Positions 8,296 to 17,314 are shown, counted from the stretch's first letter. The stretch is DNA of 44,241 nucleotides from Candidatus Kapaibacterium sp. (GCA_025055035.1 JANWZB010000012.1:1-44241); one strand, 5' to 3'. The notes: generated by a model from the letters alone, not told the origin. Numbers and translations are program-made.

Positions 8296-9159
8296 ATGAA
8301 GCCGATCACCATTCTTCTGTGCAGTTCAGCACTATTGTGTACCGTCCAAAGCTGTGCCACAATGGACGGATTCATGTTCAATCCTCAGCAGGTATCTGAG
8401 TATGCTTTATCCGACAGCATCATTCCTAAGTCCGCTGTAGAGCCAGTAACAATGAATTCTGGAGGGTTCAAGATTTACGGTTTCTTTATCAAATCTCCAC
8501 GCGCAACACCTACAACACCAACGATCTTCTATCATCACGGAAACTTTCAAGGTATTCAAGCATACTGGGACAGAATGGAGTACCTTTACAAAGCTGGATA
8601 CAACACGTTTATTTACGATTATCGCGGTTATGGAAAGAGCGAGGGGAAATCATCACAAGAGAGTCTTGAAGCTGATGCAGAAGCCGCCTTGGCGTATCTG
8701 CTTTCACGCCGCGATGTTGATAAAACCAATATCGTGCTGTACGGATACTCGCTCGGCGGCGTTCCATCCGTGTACTTAGCAAGCAAATATGCCACGCCTA
8801 ATGCGACATTCCAGCCGAAAGGTCTCATCACCGAAGCAATCTTCGCCTCTGCCACCGACCTTGTACAAAGTGGCACATTGCTTGACATACCCGGCGGTTT
8901 TCTTATGCGCGACGAATTTTCGAATCTTCATCGGATTCGTCAGATTCGCTGCCCGTTACTCCTTATGCATGGCACAGCTGATCGTTTTATTGATATCACT
9001 CGACATGGAGAAAAGCTGTTTGCCGCAGCACCAGACAACCTGCGTCCCCCAAAAGAGTTCCTGCGGATTCCAGGCGCAGGCCATAGCACCATTCCAGAAA
9101 CTATGCTCCTCAATAACTATATCGCCAAGCTTCAGGACTTTACAACAAAAATCCGTTAG
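8296..9159 (+). CDS. Alpha/beta hydrolase lipoprotein (ABHD13/BEM46-like)
   Basis: From the ATG at 8296 the 287-residue protein starts with a signal peptide ending in VQSC, a plausible lipobox, so the enzyme is probably anchored in the envelope. The hydrolase core shows an oxyanion segment FYHHGNFQG, then IYDYRGYGKSEG, the nucleophile elbow GYSLGG, an acid in HGTADRFID and the catalytic histidine in GAGHS. This order matches serine hydrolases of the BEM46/ABHD13 group; the substrate is unknown. An upstream in-frame start at 8197 exists, but it overlaps the preceding gene and hides the signal peptide. The gene follows another lipoprotein gene on the same strand. Confidence 0.85.
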   Translation: MKPITILLCSSALLCTVQSCATMDGFMFNPQQVSEYALSDSIIPKSAVEPVTMNSGGFKIYGFFIKSPRATPTTPTIFYHHGNFQGIQAYWDRMEYLYKAGYNTFIYDYRGYGKSEGKSSQESLEADAEAALAYLLSRRDVDKTNIVLYGYSLGGVPSVYLASKYATPNATFQPKGLITEAIFASATDLVQSGTLLDIPGGFLMRDEFSNLHRIRQIRCPLLLMHGTADRFIDITRHGEKLFAAAPDNLRPPKEFLRIPGAGHSTIPETMLLNNYIAKLQDFTTKIR

Positions 9160-9235
9160 CATAGCAATTCCACACTATCTTTTCTACGACAGTCCATTTA
9201 TAATTCCTTGAAGAGGCGCTTGTATACTTGTACTT

Positions 9236-10510
9236 GTGAGCGCCCCGTCTATGTTAGCATTCCGTGCCACATTTGCGTATCTATACTTTTCAGCACTGTG
9301 GATTCTCCGCTGCGCTGCTCTCTGCTTTCTTCTCCAGAGCATTACAGGACTTCTTCTCACACTCGTGTATGAGCCTTCCCTGCGCCCTGCTTACACAGAA
9401 AGTGGTAGTCCACTTGTTATGATTGAAACTACACAGCCGTTATACCACAAAGCAAGTAAAACACGCTTCTATGCTCACGAGATTCTCTTTAGCCCTATCG
9501 ACACGGTTAGCAAGAAACCTATGATTTCACCCGACACAGTACGGCTATTCTCGCGCATACTCTACGACACCGTAAGTGGGAACGCACGCTTAGCACCAAT
9601 AGCGTACTATAGCGTTGAACATGGGATCATGCGCTCGGCAGCGTTTGGATGGCTTATACGGGGCATTCATCGTACGGCAACTGGAGTCAGTATTGTGCTC
9701 ACAACACTCTGGCTCATACTGCAACTTTTAGTACTTGCTCCGATGCAAGCATTATCAACACGAGAACAGATTGCAGGCGTACTTCTATTTTCTGGTACAG
9801 TTCTTCTCACTGTCTCAGGCTCTATTCTCCCCTCCACTCTGCGCAGTCAAGCGCTTGCAGAGATCTGCTGCACTACGGTAGAAGAATTGCCATATATTGG
9901 AACAACCCTTGCTGCGCTGTTAAAGGGTGCTCCAGTGTGGAGCTCTCCGAGTCTTGTTCGTACATACATACTGCATATTCTCATGCTTCCGGCTAGCACT
10001 GCCGTTTGTTGGTACATCCTGCGCTCTCTCCTGACACAGCGTCCCCTTGCATTACTTGCAGCAGGTATCGTGCTGACATGGTTTTGCGTTATCATCACCT
10101 GTGCCTATACTATCCCATCGCCTAACAACCAACACGTGCCAGCGCAGTACAGTGGCACCGTTGAGTCTTTTCAGATCGCACCAGAGTGGTATGCACATGG
10201 ATTGACTGCGCTATTGCAGAATATACCACTATGGAGTGTGAGTGTAGGCAGCTTTCTGTGGACAACATGCATACTTCTAACCCCCATCGTACAGCGTTTT
10301 GCAGCTCGCATTGCCTCTTATGGAAATATTTTTGCTGGATGTATGCTCTTACTGCTATCATTCTGGACGATTTGGGAAGCACGTAATCATCACATTCCAT
10401 CAATCGGGTTCCGTGATGAGACAACAATTGAGACTGCTGTTGTTGCAACGGTATTGAGCACTATTGTGCTTCTGAGCATATGGCTCTATACACATCACTC
10501 TACGGACTGA
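9236..10510 (+). CDS. Divergent cytochrome b (b6/subunit IV-like), one heme ligand pair missing
   Basis: This hydrophobic 424-residue protein aligns by eye with cytochrome b6 and subunit IV in one chain. Helix A: CFLLQSITGLLLTLVYEPS (30-48). Helix B: AAFGWLIRGIHRTATG (135-150). Helix C to D: SGSILPS, then EELPYIGTTLAALLKG (216-231), then LVRTYILHILMLP (240-252). The Qo-site motif PEWY is at 316-319 and more membrane helices follow. His145 and His247 match the first ligand pair (heme bL/bp). The positions of the second pair are Trp159 and Leu262, so the second heme (bH/bn) is probably absent. About 70 extra residues lie between helices A and B (roughly 55-122). No Rieske or cytochrome c gene adjoins it. 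The start is GTG at 9236; ATG at 9251 is possible. Family assignment is fairly secure; function is open. Confidence 0.72.
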   Translation: MSAPSMLAFRATFAYLYFSALWILRCAALCFLLQSITGLLLTLVYEPSLRPAYTESGSPLVMIETTQPLYHKASKTRFYAHEILFSPIDTVSKKPMISPDTVRLFSRILYDTVSGNARLAPIAYYSVEHGIMRSAAFGWLIRGIHRTATGVSIVLTTLWLILQLLVLAPMQALSTREQIAGVLLFSGTVLLTVSGSILPSTLRSQALAEICCTTVEELPYIGTTLAALLKGAPVWSSPSLVRTYILHILMLPASTAVCWYILRSLLTQRPLALLAAGIVLTWFCVIITCAYTIPSPNNQHVPAQYSGTVESFQIAPEWYAHGLTALLQNIPLWSVSVGSFLWTTCILLTPIVQRFAARIASYGNIFAGCMLLLLSFWTIWEARNHHIPSIGFRDETTIETAVVATVLSTIVLLSIWLYTHHSTD

Positions 10511-10534
10511 CCTCTGCAACTATACAGCTGCTGC

Positions 10535-10957
10535 CTAACGCACTCTGTCCATAACTTGAACAGTTAAGCGGCTGATACACACAAGCTTGCCTTCATCATT
10601 TGTAATGGTGATATCCCACACCTGCGTTGTCCTCCCAATATGCCGTGGAGTAGCCCTTCCCCTGACTATACCTTCACGCACCGAACGAATGTGATTCGCG
10701 TTAATTTCCAAACCAACACAGACTTTTTCTGCTGGATCCACACACAAGTATGCAGCAAAACTCCCCAGTGTTTCAGCAAGAGCAACCGAAGCCCCGCCAT
10801 GAAGTATCCCCATTGGCTGATGGGTGCGTTTATCCACAGGCATTGTTGCTTCAAGGTAATCATCACCAATTGCTGTAACAACAATCCCCAGGTGTTCAAC
10901 CATTGTATTGCACGACATGCGGTTGATATCCTCAAGAGTAGGTTTGATGTGCCACAT
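10535..10957 (-). CDS. Hotdog-fold thioesterase, PaaI/MenI (YdiI)-like
   Basis: The 140-residue protein has the hotdog thioesterase signature GILHGGASVALAETLGS, with the HGG loop and the catalytic glutamate in the following helix. It is preceded by LEATMPVDKRTHQPMG and followed by INANHIRSVREGIVRGRA, typical of the YdiI/MenI/EntH group. These enzymes cleave acyl- or aroyl-CoA thioesters; MenI acts on 1,4-dihydroxy-2-naphthoyl-CoA in menaquinone synthesis. Motifs cannot tell the substrates apart, and no men genes are in the window. It lies 55 bp downstream of the GH31 gene on the same strand and converges with the cytochrome b gene, leaving 24 bp without an obvious terminator. Confidence 0.87.
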   Translation of the reverse strand: MWHIKPTLEDINRMSCNTMVEHLGIVVTAIGDDYLEATMPVDKRTHQPMGILHGGASVALAETLGSFAAYLCVDPAEKVCVGLEINANHIRSVREGIVRGRATPRHIGRTTQVWDITITNDEGKLVCISRLTVQVMDRVR

Positions 10958-11012
10958 ACACAGACTCAGCAGAATATGTATAGCGATAGAACATTACACA
11001 GCTTCATACGGC

Positions 11013-13526
11013 TCACCACTTCACGAGTATCTCTTCTGCGGGAAACTCAATAGCCGCAGAATATGTAGGGGCTTCTGAGGCAGTTCGATGCTGCACTCCT
11101 AGTGGGTCATATCCAGAGCTTGGCTTGAGAAGCGGCGTTGAATACCGCTCTAGAGCTACTTTTCTACCAGCAGCAGTAATGTGCGATGGCATTGTTCCAA
11201 AACCATGAAATATGAGTCTGACATTTCTAAAATGGGAAAGTCGTTTGCCGTCTGCTTTTGTACAGCGGAATGTTTGCATCTGCGGATTATAGATGAACGC
11301 TCGTTTATAGTAATCGCCTTGCTGATACAAATATGTTTCTCCATCATCCTCGTAATACACAAACGTCGAGCCTGTTTTTCCTGCATACAGATGAATATAC
11401 AAGGTGTCATTTGGCTTTTGCTTTGTGGACTGTATAACTGACTGCATCACGAGCATATGCCCTGCTTTCACGAACAACGGTAGACGCTCCAATGGCGTTT
11501 CAACAATAATCGTTTGCTTTCCTGTATATTTCCTATCGTTGTGCATATCGTACCATTCACCTTCTGGTAAGTACACTTTTGCTAGGTCTTTTGTACTCGG
11601 CACAGGCGCAACCATTAATGCTGCACCGAACATGTATTGTGCCTCGGCTACACGGTCATAAATCATGTCGTCAAAGGGGTAGAAGAGAGCAAGTGAGCGG
11701 GCAATTGGCAAGCCTGTTTGCGTTGCCTCGTACACTGTCGAATAAAGATACGGCAGCAGCTTATAGCGAAGTTCAATATACTGTTTACAGATTTCTTCAA
11801 CATCTTCACCAAACGACCAAGGCTCTTGTTCTTTCGTATAAATTGCTGCATGTGTACGGAAAAATGGTGTAAACGCACCAACACTCATCCATCGTGCAAA
11901 CAACTCACGTGAGCCATTCCCATTGAACCCACCAATATCTACACCAGCAAACGGGATACCTGTCAATCCAAGATTGGCAACAAGCTGCGCTCCAAGCAAT
12001 ATATGCTCATCGGAGGCTGTGTTATCGCCCGTCCAGACAGCTGCATAGCGCTGCACACCCGAATAGAATGCGCGTGTGAGCGTGAACGGGCGCTTCCCGC
12101 CACCAGGATACATGGATCCATAATGCCTTCGTGCTCCTTCGTACGTTGCACGTGCCATTTGCATACCGTACACATTGTGAGCCTTCTTATGCGTTGCTCT
12201 ATGACCATCACAGTCAAATTCTACCATGTCCGGAAAACGATTTCCCCACGTTGCCGGTTCATTCATGTCTGTCCAGAACCCATCTATTCCATCCTGTATC
12301 AGAGGCTTGAGCTTATCTCCCCACCAACGCCGCACCGACTCTTTGGTAAAGTCTGGGAAATGACACCATCCAGGCCATACCTCGCTTGTGTGGTAGGTAC
12401 CGTCAGGATACTTTACAAATACATCATTTTTCACACCATCGTCGTAAGCTTCGTATCCGGCTTCAATCTTAATTCCGGGGTCAGTAATTGCAACAGTACG
12501 AAACCCCATCGCATCAAGTGCACCAAGCAAGTTTGTAGGATGAGGAAAGCGTTCAGGATGCCACGTAAACACTTTGTAGTTGTCCATATAGTGGATGTCT
12601 AGCCACAAAACGTCAGCAGGGATATTCTTCTCGCGGAATGTACGCGCAACTGAGAGCACCTCGGTATCAGGGAAATAGCTGTATCGGCACTGATGATACC
12701 CCAACGCCCACAGCGGTGGCAGCTCCATACGCCCCGTTAGTAGTGTATAATCCTGCACAATTTCTCCAACCGTCGGGCGATGAATGAAGTAGTAGTTCAT
12801 TTCTCCACCCTCGACGGTAAAAGCAGAAAAGCGCTGGTTCGATGCCCCAAAGTTAAAGTGCGATTTATAACTGTTATCGAGGAATATACCATAGACAAGA
12901 TTGTTCCCGCTTGTAGAATGTAAGCCAATATAGAACGGTGTCGTTCCATAGAGTGGGTCTGTTCCTGCTCCATACCCGAAGGCATCAGTATTCCAGTTCG
13001 TGAATCCTCGACCACGTTTGTCGAGACCACCTTTTTCCCCAAGACCGATAAAACGCTCTCCCGGTAATAGGCGCTTATACGTTGTAATTTCGTCGCCTAT
13101 CCACGCTGTGCCAAACGCAGGTTCATCTTCATTAAGAAGATGCCCCTGAGCACTGAAAAATTTCATACGCACAGGATTCTTTTGTACAAGCACCGTCAGG
13201 GCTTTTGTTCTTAGTACAAGAGCATCGTTTTGTTCAGCGACATCAAGCTGTATTCCCGGCTGTGGCGCAGCTACTACAGCAAACGAGTGATTATCCCATT
13301 GTGGTTGTCCACCTGTACAAAGTGCAACGCGCACGCGAATGATTGTCGCTGAATACGCGGTAATGCGCACATGGGCGTCGGTCGTTATGCAGAGCATACC
13401 CTGTTCGTCAATGTTCCAGCGTTCAAGACGCCCAAGCGACCTCTGCAACTGTGCATTCATAGCTTCACACTGCACGAACAACCAAACAATAATGAGGCTG
13501 ACCACGATACTGTTGCACTGCTTCAT
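11013..13526 (-). CDS. Secreted GH31 family alpha-glucosidase
   Basis: The 837-residue protein is a glycoside hydrolase family 31 enzyme. The catalytic nucleophile lies in WTDMNEP (Asp420 in this numbering), the acid/base in WTGDNTASDEH (Asp501), and the GH31 signatures WLDIHYMDNYKVFTW and GVDIGGFNGN are present. The N terminus MKQCNSIVVSLIIVWLFVQCEAMNA reads as a signal peptide, so it probably acts in the periplasm or outside. The ATG at 13526 has an AAGGCGG ribosome-binding-like sequence just upstream and lies 19 bp after the GT2 stop; the frame itself is open further up into that gene. Likely substrates are alpha-linked glucosides such as maltodextrins. An alpha-xylosidase or related specificity cannot be excluded. 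It shares a unit with the GT2 gene and possibly the thioesterase. Confidence 0.93.
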   Translation of the reverse strand: MKQCNSIVVSLIIVWLFVQCEAMNAQLQRSLGRLERWNIDEQGMLCITTDAHVRITAYSATIIRVRVALCTGGQPQWDNHSFAVVAAPQPGIQLDVAEQNDALVLRTKALTVLVQKNPVRMKFFSAQGHLLNEDEPAFGTAWIGDEITTYKRLLPGERFIGLGEKGGLDKRGRGFTNWNTDAFGYGAGTDPLYGTTPFYIGLHSTSGNNLVYGIFLDNSYKSHFNFGASNQRFSAFTVEGGEMNYYFIHRPTVGEIVQDYTLLTGRMELPPLWALGYHQCRYSYFPDTEVLSVARTFREKNIPADVLWLDIHYMDNYKVFTWHPERFPHPTNLLGALDAMGFRTVAITDPGIKIEAGYEAYDDGVKNDVFVKYPDGTYHTSEVWPGWCHFPDFTKESVRRWWGDKLKPLIQDGIDGFWTDMNEPATWGNRFPDMVEFDCDGHRATHKKAHNVYGMQMARATYEGARRHYGSMYPGGGKRPFTLTRAFYSGVQRYAAVWTGDNTASDEHILLGAQLVANLGLTGIPFAGVDIGGFNGNGSRELFARWMSVGAFTPFFRTHAAIYTKEQEPWSFGEDVEEICKQYIELRYKLLPYLYSTVYEATQTGLPIARSLALFYPFDDMIYDRVAEAQYMFGAALMVAPVPSTKDLAKVYLPEGEWYDMHNDRKYTGKQTIIVETPLERLPLFVKAGHMLVMQSVIQSTKQKPNDTLYIHLYAGKTGSTFVYYEDDGETYLYQQGDYYKRAFIYNPQMQTFRCTKADGKRLSHFRNVRLIFHGFGTMPSHITAAGRKVALERYSTPLLKPSSGYDPLGVQHRTASEAPTYSAAIEFPAEEILVKW

Positions 13527-13545
13527 ATTCCGCCTTTTTCTGCAC

Positions 13546-14589
13546 TCATTGGTCATGATGAATGTGCTTCGGAGCTTCTTCGCAGGTATTTCTAGTATTT
13601 CCGTGAGTATACAGTGTTTTGACACTCGAGATATAGCTCATGTAGTGCAATCGTGGGACGAACGGCTGCTGCGCACGGTTATTCAACACAAGAAACACAA
13701 GTAGTACTGACATCAACAGAGCTTCCATGAAAATCGCGACAAGACTCCCTATCATTGTTGTCGCCCATCCCGGAACGGCAATGCCACTGAACAGGCGGAA
13801 CAAAACAACAGCGATAATGCCTAACACAGACAGCACAATGAACACAAGAGATACAACAAGTAATCGTGCTGCAGCGACATCAGAATGCACCGCAATTCCG
13901 CTAAGACCATGCAGCAGTAATGATACAAAGTTCATTGTGGAATTCCCCGCTAGCCGTGTACCGCGTTCCGTTGGTACAACAGCGAACGGAATCTTGGCCT
14001 TCATGATACCTGAGGCAACATGAATCCACACTTCTGACACCGATGCCACGCGTTGCAATAACTCTGCAGGAATAATACTAAAGTTCCCGAAAGAGATAGG
14101 AGCACCTGTTAGTAGCCTATACACACGCTTGTACAGCGCATAGAAAAATCGAAACAAGGCGCCTTCGGAGCGCTTTGCACGCTCGGCAAAGATAATTTGT
14201 CCTGTATTCACTTGCGACGAATGCAGCAGTGTAAGAATATCCTCTGGTTTATCTTCTCCATCGGAGTCCATAATAAGCGCCGACGCATTTGGTATGTGTT
14301 CGGCAGCATAGCACAAACCAATCGCTATTGCCCGTTGATGCCCAAGATTACGCACAAGGTGTAGTATCTGCACCGACACGATAGTGTGTAGCTTATGCAA
14401 AACATCTTTCTGCAACTCTACTGGCACTGTTGAGCCATCATTAACAATGACAACAGAAGCAGCAATAGATTCTTGCGCTGTGCACAATGCTGTGTCGATT
14501 GCTTGAATAAGCAGTGTACAAGACTGCCAATCATTAAATACTGGCATAATGATAGTTAGCGGTCGTTGGTGTAGAAGAGAGGTACTCAC
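13546..14589 (-). CDS. GT2 glycosyltransferase with C-terminal membrane helices (GtrB/DPM1-like)
   Basis: The 347-residue protein has a family 2 GT-A domain: LTIIMPVFND (11-20), VIVNDGST (47-54), LVRNLGHQRAIAIG (78-91) and the metal-binding DSDGED (108-113). Two hydrophobic helices follow at about 242-265 and 280-305. This arrangement is typical of polyprenyl-phosphate glycosyltransferases such as GtrB and DPM1, which load a sugar onto a lipid carrier for transfer across the membrane. The start is GTG at 14589; a later ATG would remove the first beta strand. A good promoter match lies about 70 bp upstream, so the gene probably begins a unit separate from the ABC operon. The GH31 gene follows after 19 bp. 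Confidence 0.88.
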   Translation of the reverse strand: MSTSLLHQRPLTIIMPVFNDWQSCTLLIQAIDTALCTAQESIAASVVIVNDGSTVPVELQKDVLHKLHTIVSVQILHLVRNLGHQRAIAIGLCYAAEHIPNASALIMDSDGEDKPEDILTLLHSSQVNTGQIIFAERAKRSEGALFRFFYALYKRVYRLLTGAPISFGNFSIIPAELLQRVASVSEVWIHVASGIMKAKIPFAVVPTERGTRLAGNSTMNFVSLLLHGLSGIAVHSDVAAARLLVVSLVFIVLSVLGIIAVVLFRLFSGIAVPGWATTMIGSLVAIFMEALLMSVLLVFLVLNNRAQQPFVPRLHYMSYISSVKTLYTHGNTRNTCEEAPKHIHHDQ

Positions 14590-14660
14590 AAGAACATCAG
14601 GATTAGGATAACGACATTTAACGCGGCTGTGCTAATGCGTAGGACACATACACACGCGCA

Positions 14661-14692
14661 CAAAAATACTCGTTCTTGGCTAGCAGAACAAA
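14661..14692 (-). promoter_or_regulatory. Candidate Bacteroidota-type promoter for the GT2-GH31 unit
   Basis: Read on the minus strand, TTTG (14692-14689) is followed by a 20-nt spacer and then TATTTTTG (14668-14661). This fits the -33 TTTG / -7 TAnnTTTG pattern known from Bacteroides and Flavobacterium. It lies in the 131-bp gap after the second ABC permease and about 70 bp before the GT2 start, which suggests independent transcription of GT2 and GH31. Confidence 0.5.
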
Positions 14693-14720
14693 CACTTTTC
14701 CACGAAGGGCACATACTCCC

Positions 14721-15953
14721 CTACTCGTATCGTAATGCTTCGATGGGGTCAAGCGATGCGGCTTTCCACGCAGGGTAGCTCCCGAATAATACTCCCAAAA
14801 CCGTGCAGATGACTACACTCCCCACTAGCCAATCCAATGGAACACTTACTGATTGAAATCCCATTGCTACGCTGAGTGCCAAGCCTCCCAAAAGACCAAG
14901 CAAAATTCCGAATATACCACCAATCTGACAGAGCGTTACTGCCTCTATCACAAACTGGCTCATAACATTCGACCGCGTTGCTCCGATTGCTTTGCGCACA
15001 CCAATTTCTCGTGTCCGCTCCTTTACCGATACAAGCATTATGTTCATAATTCCTACACCAGCAGCAATCAGAGCAATCGCTCCAGAAGCAAAGCCAAACG
15101 TTGTCAGATATTCTGTTAGACTAGAAAACGATGCAGCAAGCGATTCATTGGTCTCTATTTCAAAGTTGTTGTCTTCGCCGGGTTTCACATTGCGAATTGT
15201 CCGCATAACTCCAATCGCCTCATCAATAACAAATCCCAAAGCTTCTTTACTTGGCGCTTTCACATAGATTGTCAAACTCACAATCTCAGCAAAATACTTT
15301 TGGTATAGTGTTATCGGCACATAGACAATATTATCAAGGCTGCTTCCCAAGATTGCTCCACGCCTCTTCTGAAGTCCAATGACTGTAAAGCGATGTCCTT
15401 TGATCGTTATCTGTTGTCCAATTGGTGAACTAAAGGGGAATAGACGTTCGGCAACATCTCGTCCTATAATGACTACTGGACGATTAAGCGTGATGTCCTC
15501 CGCTGTCAACTCACGTCCTTCATCCACTGTAACGTTTGTGCAAAGAAAGTATCCTTCGTCAATGCCCGACACAGTAACCGTTGGATCGGTTGACAGATTA
15601 TTTGCTTTCACAATAAGCCGCTCTTCACTATCATTGACGCTGACAGCTTCGGCACTCTCCATACGCCGCTTAAACTCTCGTGCTTGTACAAAATCAATAG
15701 GTTTACGGTTGCGATACCTTATCCAGTCGCGGCTTCCCAGAACAATGCTAGGACGGCGACGAATTTGAAAGGTATTTTGCCCTAGCGATGCGAGTTCACC
15801 ATTCACAGAGGTATTCAGTGATGTTACAGCTGTTCCCGCGCCAATAATCGCAAAAATACCAATCGCTATGCTCAGAAGCGTTAATCCCGAGCGAAGCTTA
15901 TTCGCTCGCACAGCGTCGAGCGCCATTACAATGCTTTCAATCAGTACTCTCAC
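14721..15953 (-). CDS. ABC transporter permease, MacB/FtsX-like (second of a pair)
   Basis: The 410-residue protein has the MacB/FtsX plan: a first membrane helix at about 20-45 (LRSGLTLLSIAIGIFAIIGAG), a large periplasmic MacB_PCD domain (about 46-270), then three helices at the C terminus. The cytoplasmic coupling segment VKERTREIGVRKAIGATRSNV is present, and the protein ends PAWKAASLDPIEALRYE. The start is GTG at 15953; it lines up with the start of the upstream paralogue (both share NKLRSGLT near residue 19-26). It sits 48 bp after the first permease and probably pairs with it. This type uses ATP to drive export through a TolC-type channel rather than moving substrate through its own helices. 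Confidence 0.93.
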   Translation of the reverse strand: MRVLIESIVMALDAVRANKLRSGLTLLSIAIGIFAIIGAGTAVTSLNTSVNGELASLGQNTFQIRRRPSIVLGSRDWIRYRNRKPIDFVQAREFKRRMESAEAVSVNDSEERLIVKANNLSTDPTVTVSGIDEGYFLCTNVTVDEGRELTAEDITLNRPVVIIGRDVAERLFPFSSPIGQQITIKGHRFTVIGLQKRRGAILGSSLDNIVYVPITLYQKYFAEIVSLTIYVKAPSKEALGFVIDEAIGVMRTIRNVKPGEDNNFEIETNESLAASFSSLTEYLTTFGFASGAIALIAAGVGIMNIMLVSVKERTREIGVRKAIGATRSNVMSQFVIEAVTLCQIGGIFGILLGLLGGLALSVAMGFQSVSVPLDWLVGSVVICTVLGVLFGSYPAWKAASLDPIEALRYE

Positions 15954-16001
15954 AGTATATACCTCGGTAACAATCTACGTCATGAAGCTAGTAATGCTAC
16001 A

Positions 16002-17255
16002 CTACTCATACCGTAGCGCTTCTACAGGGTCAAGTTTTGAAGCACGTATAGCAGGAATCATACCAGCTAGAATTCCTACGATAATAGAAACTACCGTTGC
16101 AACACCAAGTAAATTTGGCGGTATATAGGGCGTGAGAAACGTTACATCACCAAACCGCACAATAGCAAACATAACAACAGAACACAGAATAAAGGCTATA
16201 AGTGCTCCCAAGAAGCACAGAGCAGACGCTTCTACCAAAAATTGGAAGAGAATGGAACGACGCCGTGCACCTAATGCTTTACGAATGCCAATTTCCTTCG
16301 TCCGCTCGGTAACCGACACAAACATAATATTCATGATACCGATAATGCCTACAATAAACGAGAGCGCCGTTAAACCAATCCCTACAGCCCAGATACCAAG
16401 CCGAATATTGGCAATGTTATCGCGGAATGCTTGTGTGGAATTTACAGCAAAATTATCCTCTTCGTCGGGGCGTAGACGACGTATTTGACGCATGTGCCCA
16501 ACCGCTTCCATCTTAACATTATCAAGATTGTCTTCCCCACCTGCCTTGATCGCGACAGAAATATTTTTCATCATTCTGTTGCTCCCAGCATAGATATTCA
16601 GGAATGTCTTAATCGGGATAATAATTTGGTTGTCAATCCACGGCGGAGCAAACATCGAGCTTTGTTTTTCAATTTTTCCAATCACGACAAACGGAATACC
16701 TTTGATCTTGATTTCTTTGCCAAGTGGGTCAGCATTATCACCAAAGAAGTTCTTGACAACATCATGCCCAACCACACAGACATGCGAGCTATACATATCC
16801 TCAGCTGGGGAAAAGAAGCGCCCTACACGGATAATCCCAGCAGCAATATCTGCGTAGACACTATTTGCTCCCACCACAGTGATTCCTGTATAGCTCTCAT
16901 TACCATATTTGACCGTAGCATTCCACTTGCGAGCAATGATAGAGACAGCTTCTACATTATCCTGTATGCGTGCAATAAGTTCCTCGCATTGTCGCAAGGT
17001 GATGTCGGGACGGTTCATCGTCTCACGCCACGACTTCGAACCCGTCCAGTCCCATTTGTCAATATATAGCACATCGGTGCCAAGCGTTGAGATAGCTTGC
17101 TCAAAGGCAGAATCAAGACCCTGCAGAAACCATCCCATAAAAATCACAAACGCAATACCAATCACCACGCCAAGCGACGTTAGACCAGAGCGTAGCTTGT
17201 TTGATCCAATAGCTGCAAAAGCAATCTTTATTCCTTCAAGAAGTTGTTGTATCAT
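16002..17255 (-). CDS. ABC transporter permease, MacB/FtsX-like (first of a pair)
   Basis: From the ATG at 17255 (MIQQLLEGIKIAF) the 417-residue protein has a first helix in NKLRSGLTSLGVVIGIAFVIFMG, a periplasmic MacB_PCD domain with WDWTGSK and the VVGHDVVKNFFGD block, and three C-terminal helices. The coupling motif VTERTKEIGIRKALGARRRSI and the ending PAIRASKLDPVEALRYE match the downstream paralogue. The longer frame to 17333 begins inside the gap after the ATPase gene and adds a non-conserved head, so I rejected it. The ATP-binding subunit is encoded 60 bp upstream as a separate protein, whereas E. coli MacB fuses both parts. Confidence 0.93.
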   Translation of the reverse strand: MIQQLLEGIKIAFAAIGSNKLRSGLTSLGVVIGIAFVIFMGWFLQGLDSAFEQAISTLGTDVLYIDKWDWTGSKSWRETMNRPDITLRQCEELIARIQDNVEAVSIIARKWNATVKYGNESYTGITVVGANSVYADIAAGIIRVGRFFSPAEDMYSSHVCVVGHDVVKNFFGDNADPLGKEIKIKGIPFVVIGKIEKQSSMFAPPWIDNQIIIPIKTFLNIYAGSNRMMKNISVAIKAGGEDNLDNVKMEAVGHMRQIRRLRPDEEDNFAVNSTQAFRDNIANIRLGIWAVGIGLTALSFIVGIIGIMNIMFVSVTERTKEIGIRKALGARRRSILFQFLVEASALCFLGALIAFILCSVVMFAIVRFGDVTFLTPYIPPNLLGVATVVSIIVGILAGMIPAIRASKLDPVEALRYE

Positions 17256-17314
17256 AGCATCGGTGTGCTTTGAGTAGCTGAGTATTTTGTTCAACAGAAA
17301 GCATTCTGTGATCT

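Noticed and set aside
12003-12602. 199-codon open frame on the plus strand inside the GH31 gene
   Set aside because: It lies antisense to a well-conserved enzyme, has no domain features and is Cys/His-rich in the manner of a shadow frame.
16485-17069. 194-codon open frame on the plus strand inside the first ABC permease
   Set aside because: It is antisense to a conserved permease and shows no family motif or plausible start context.
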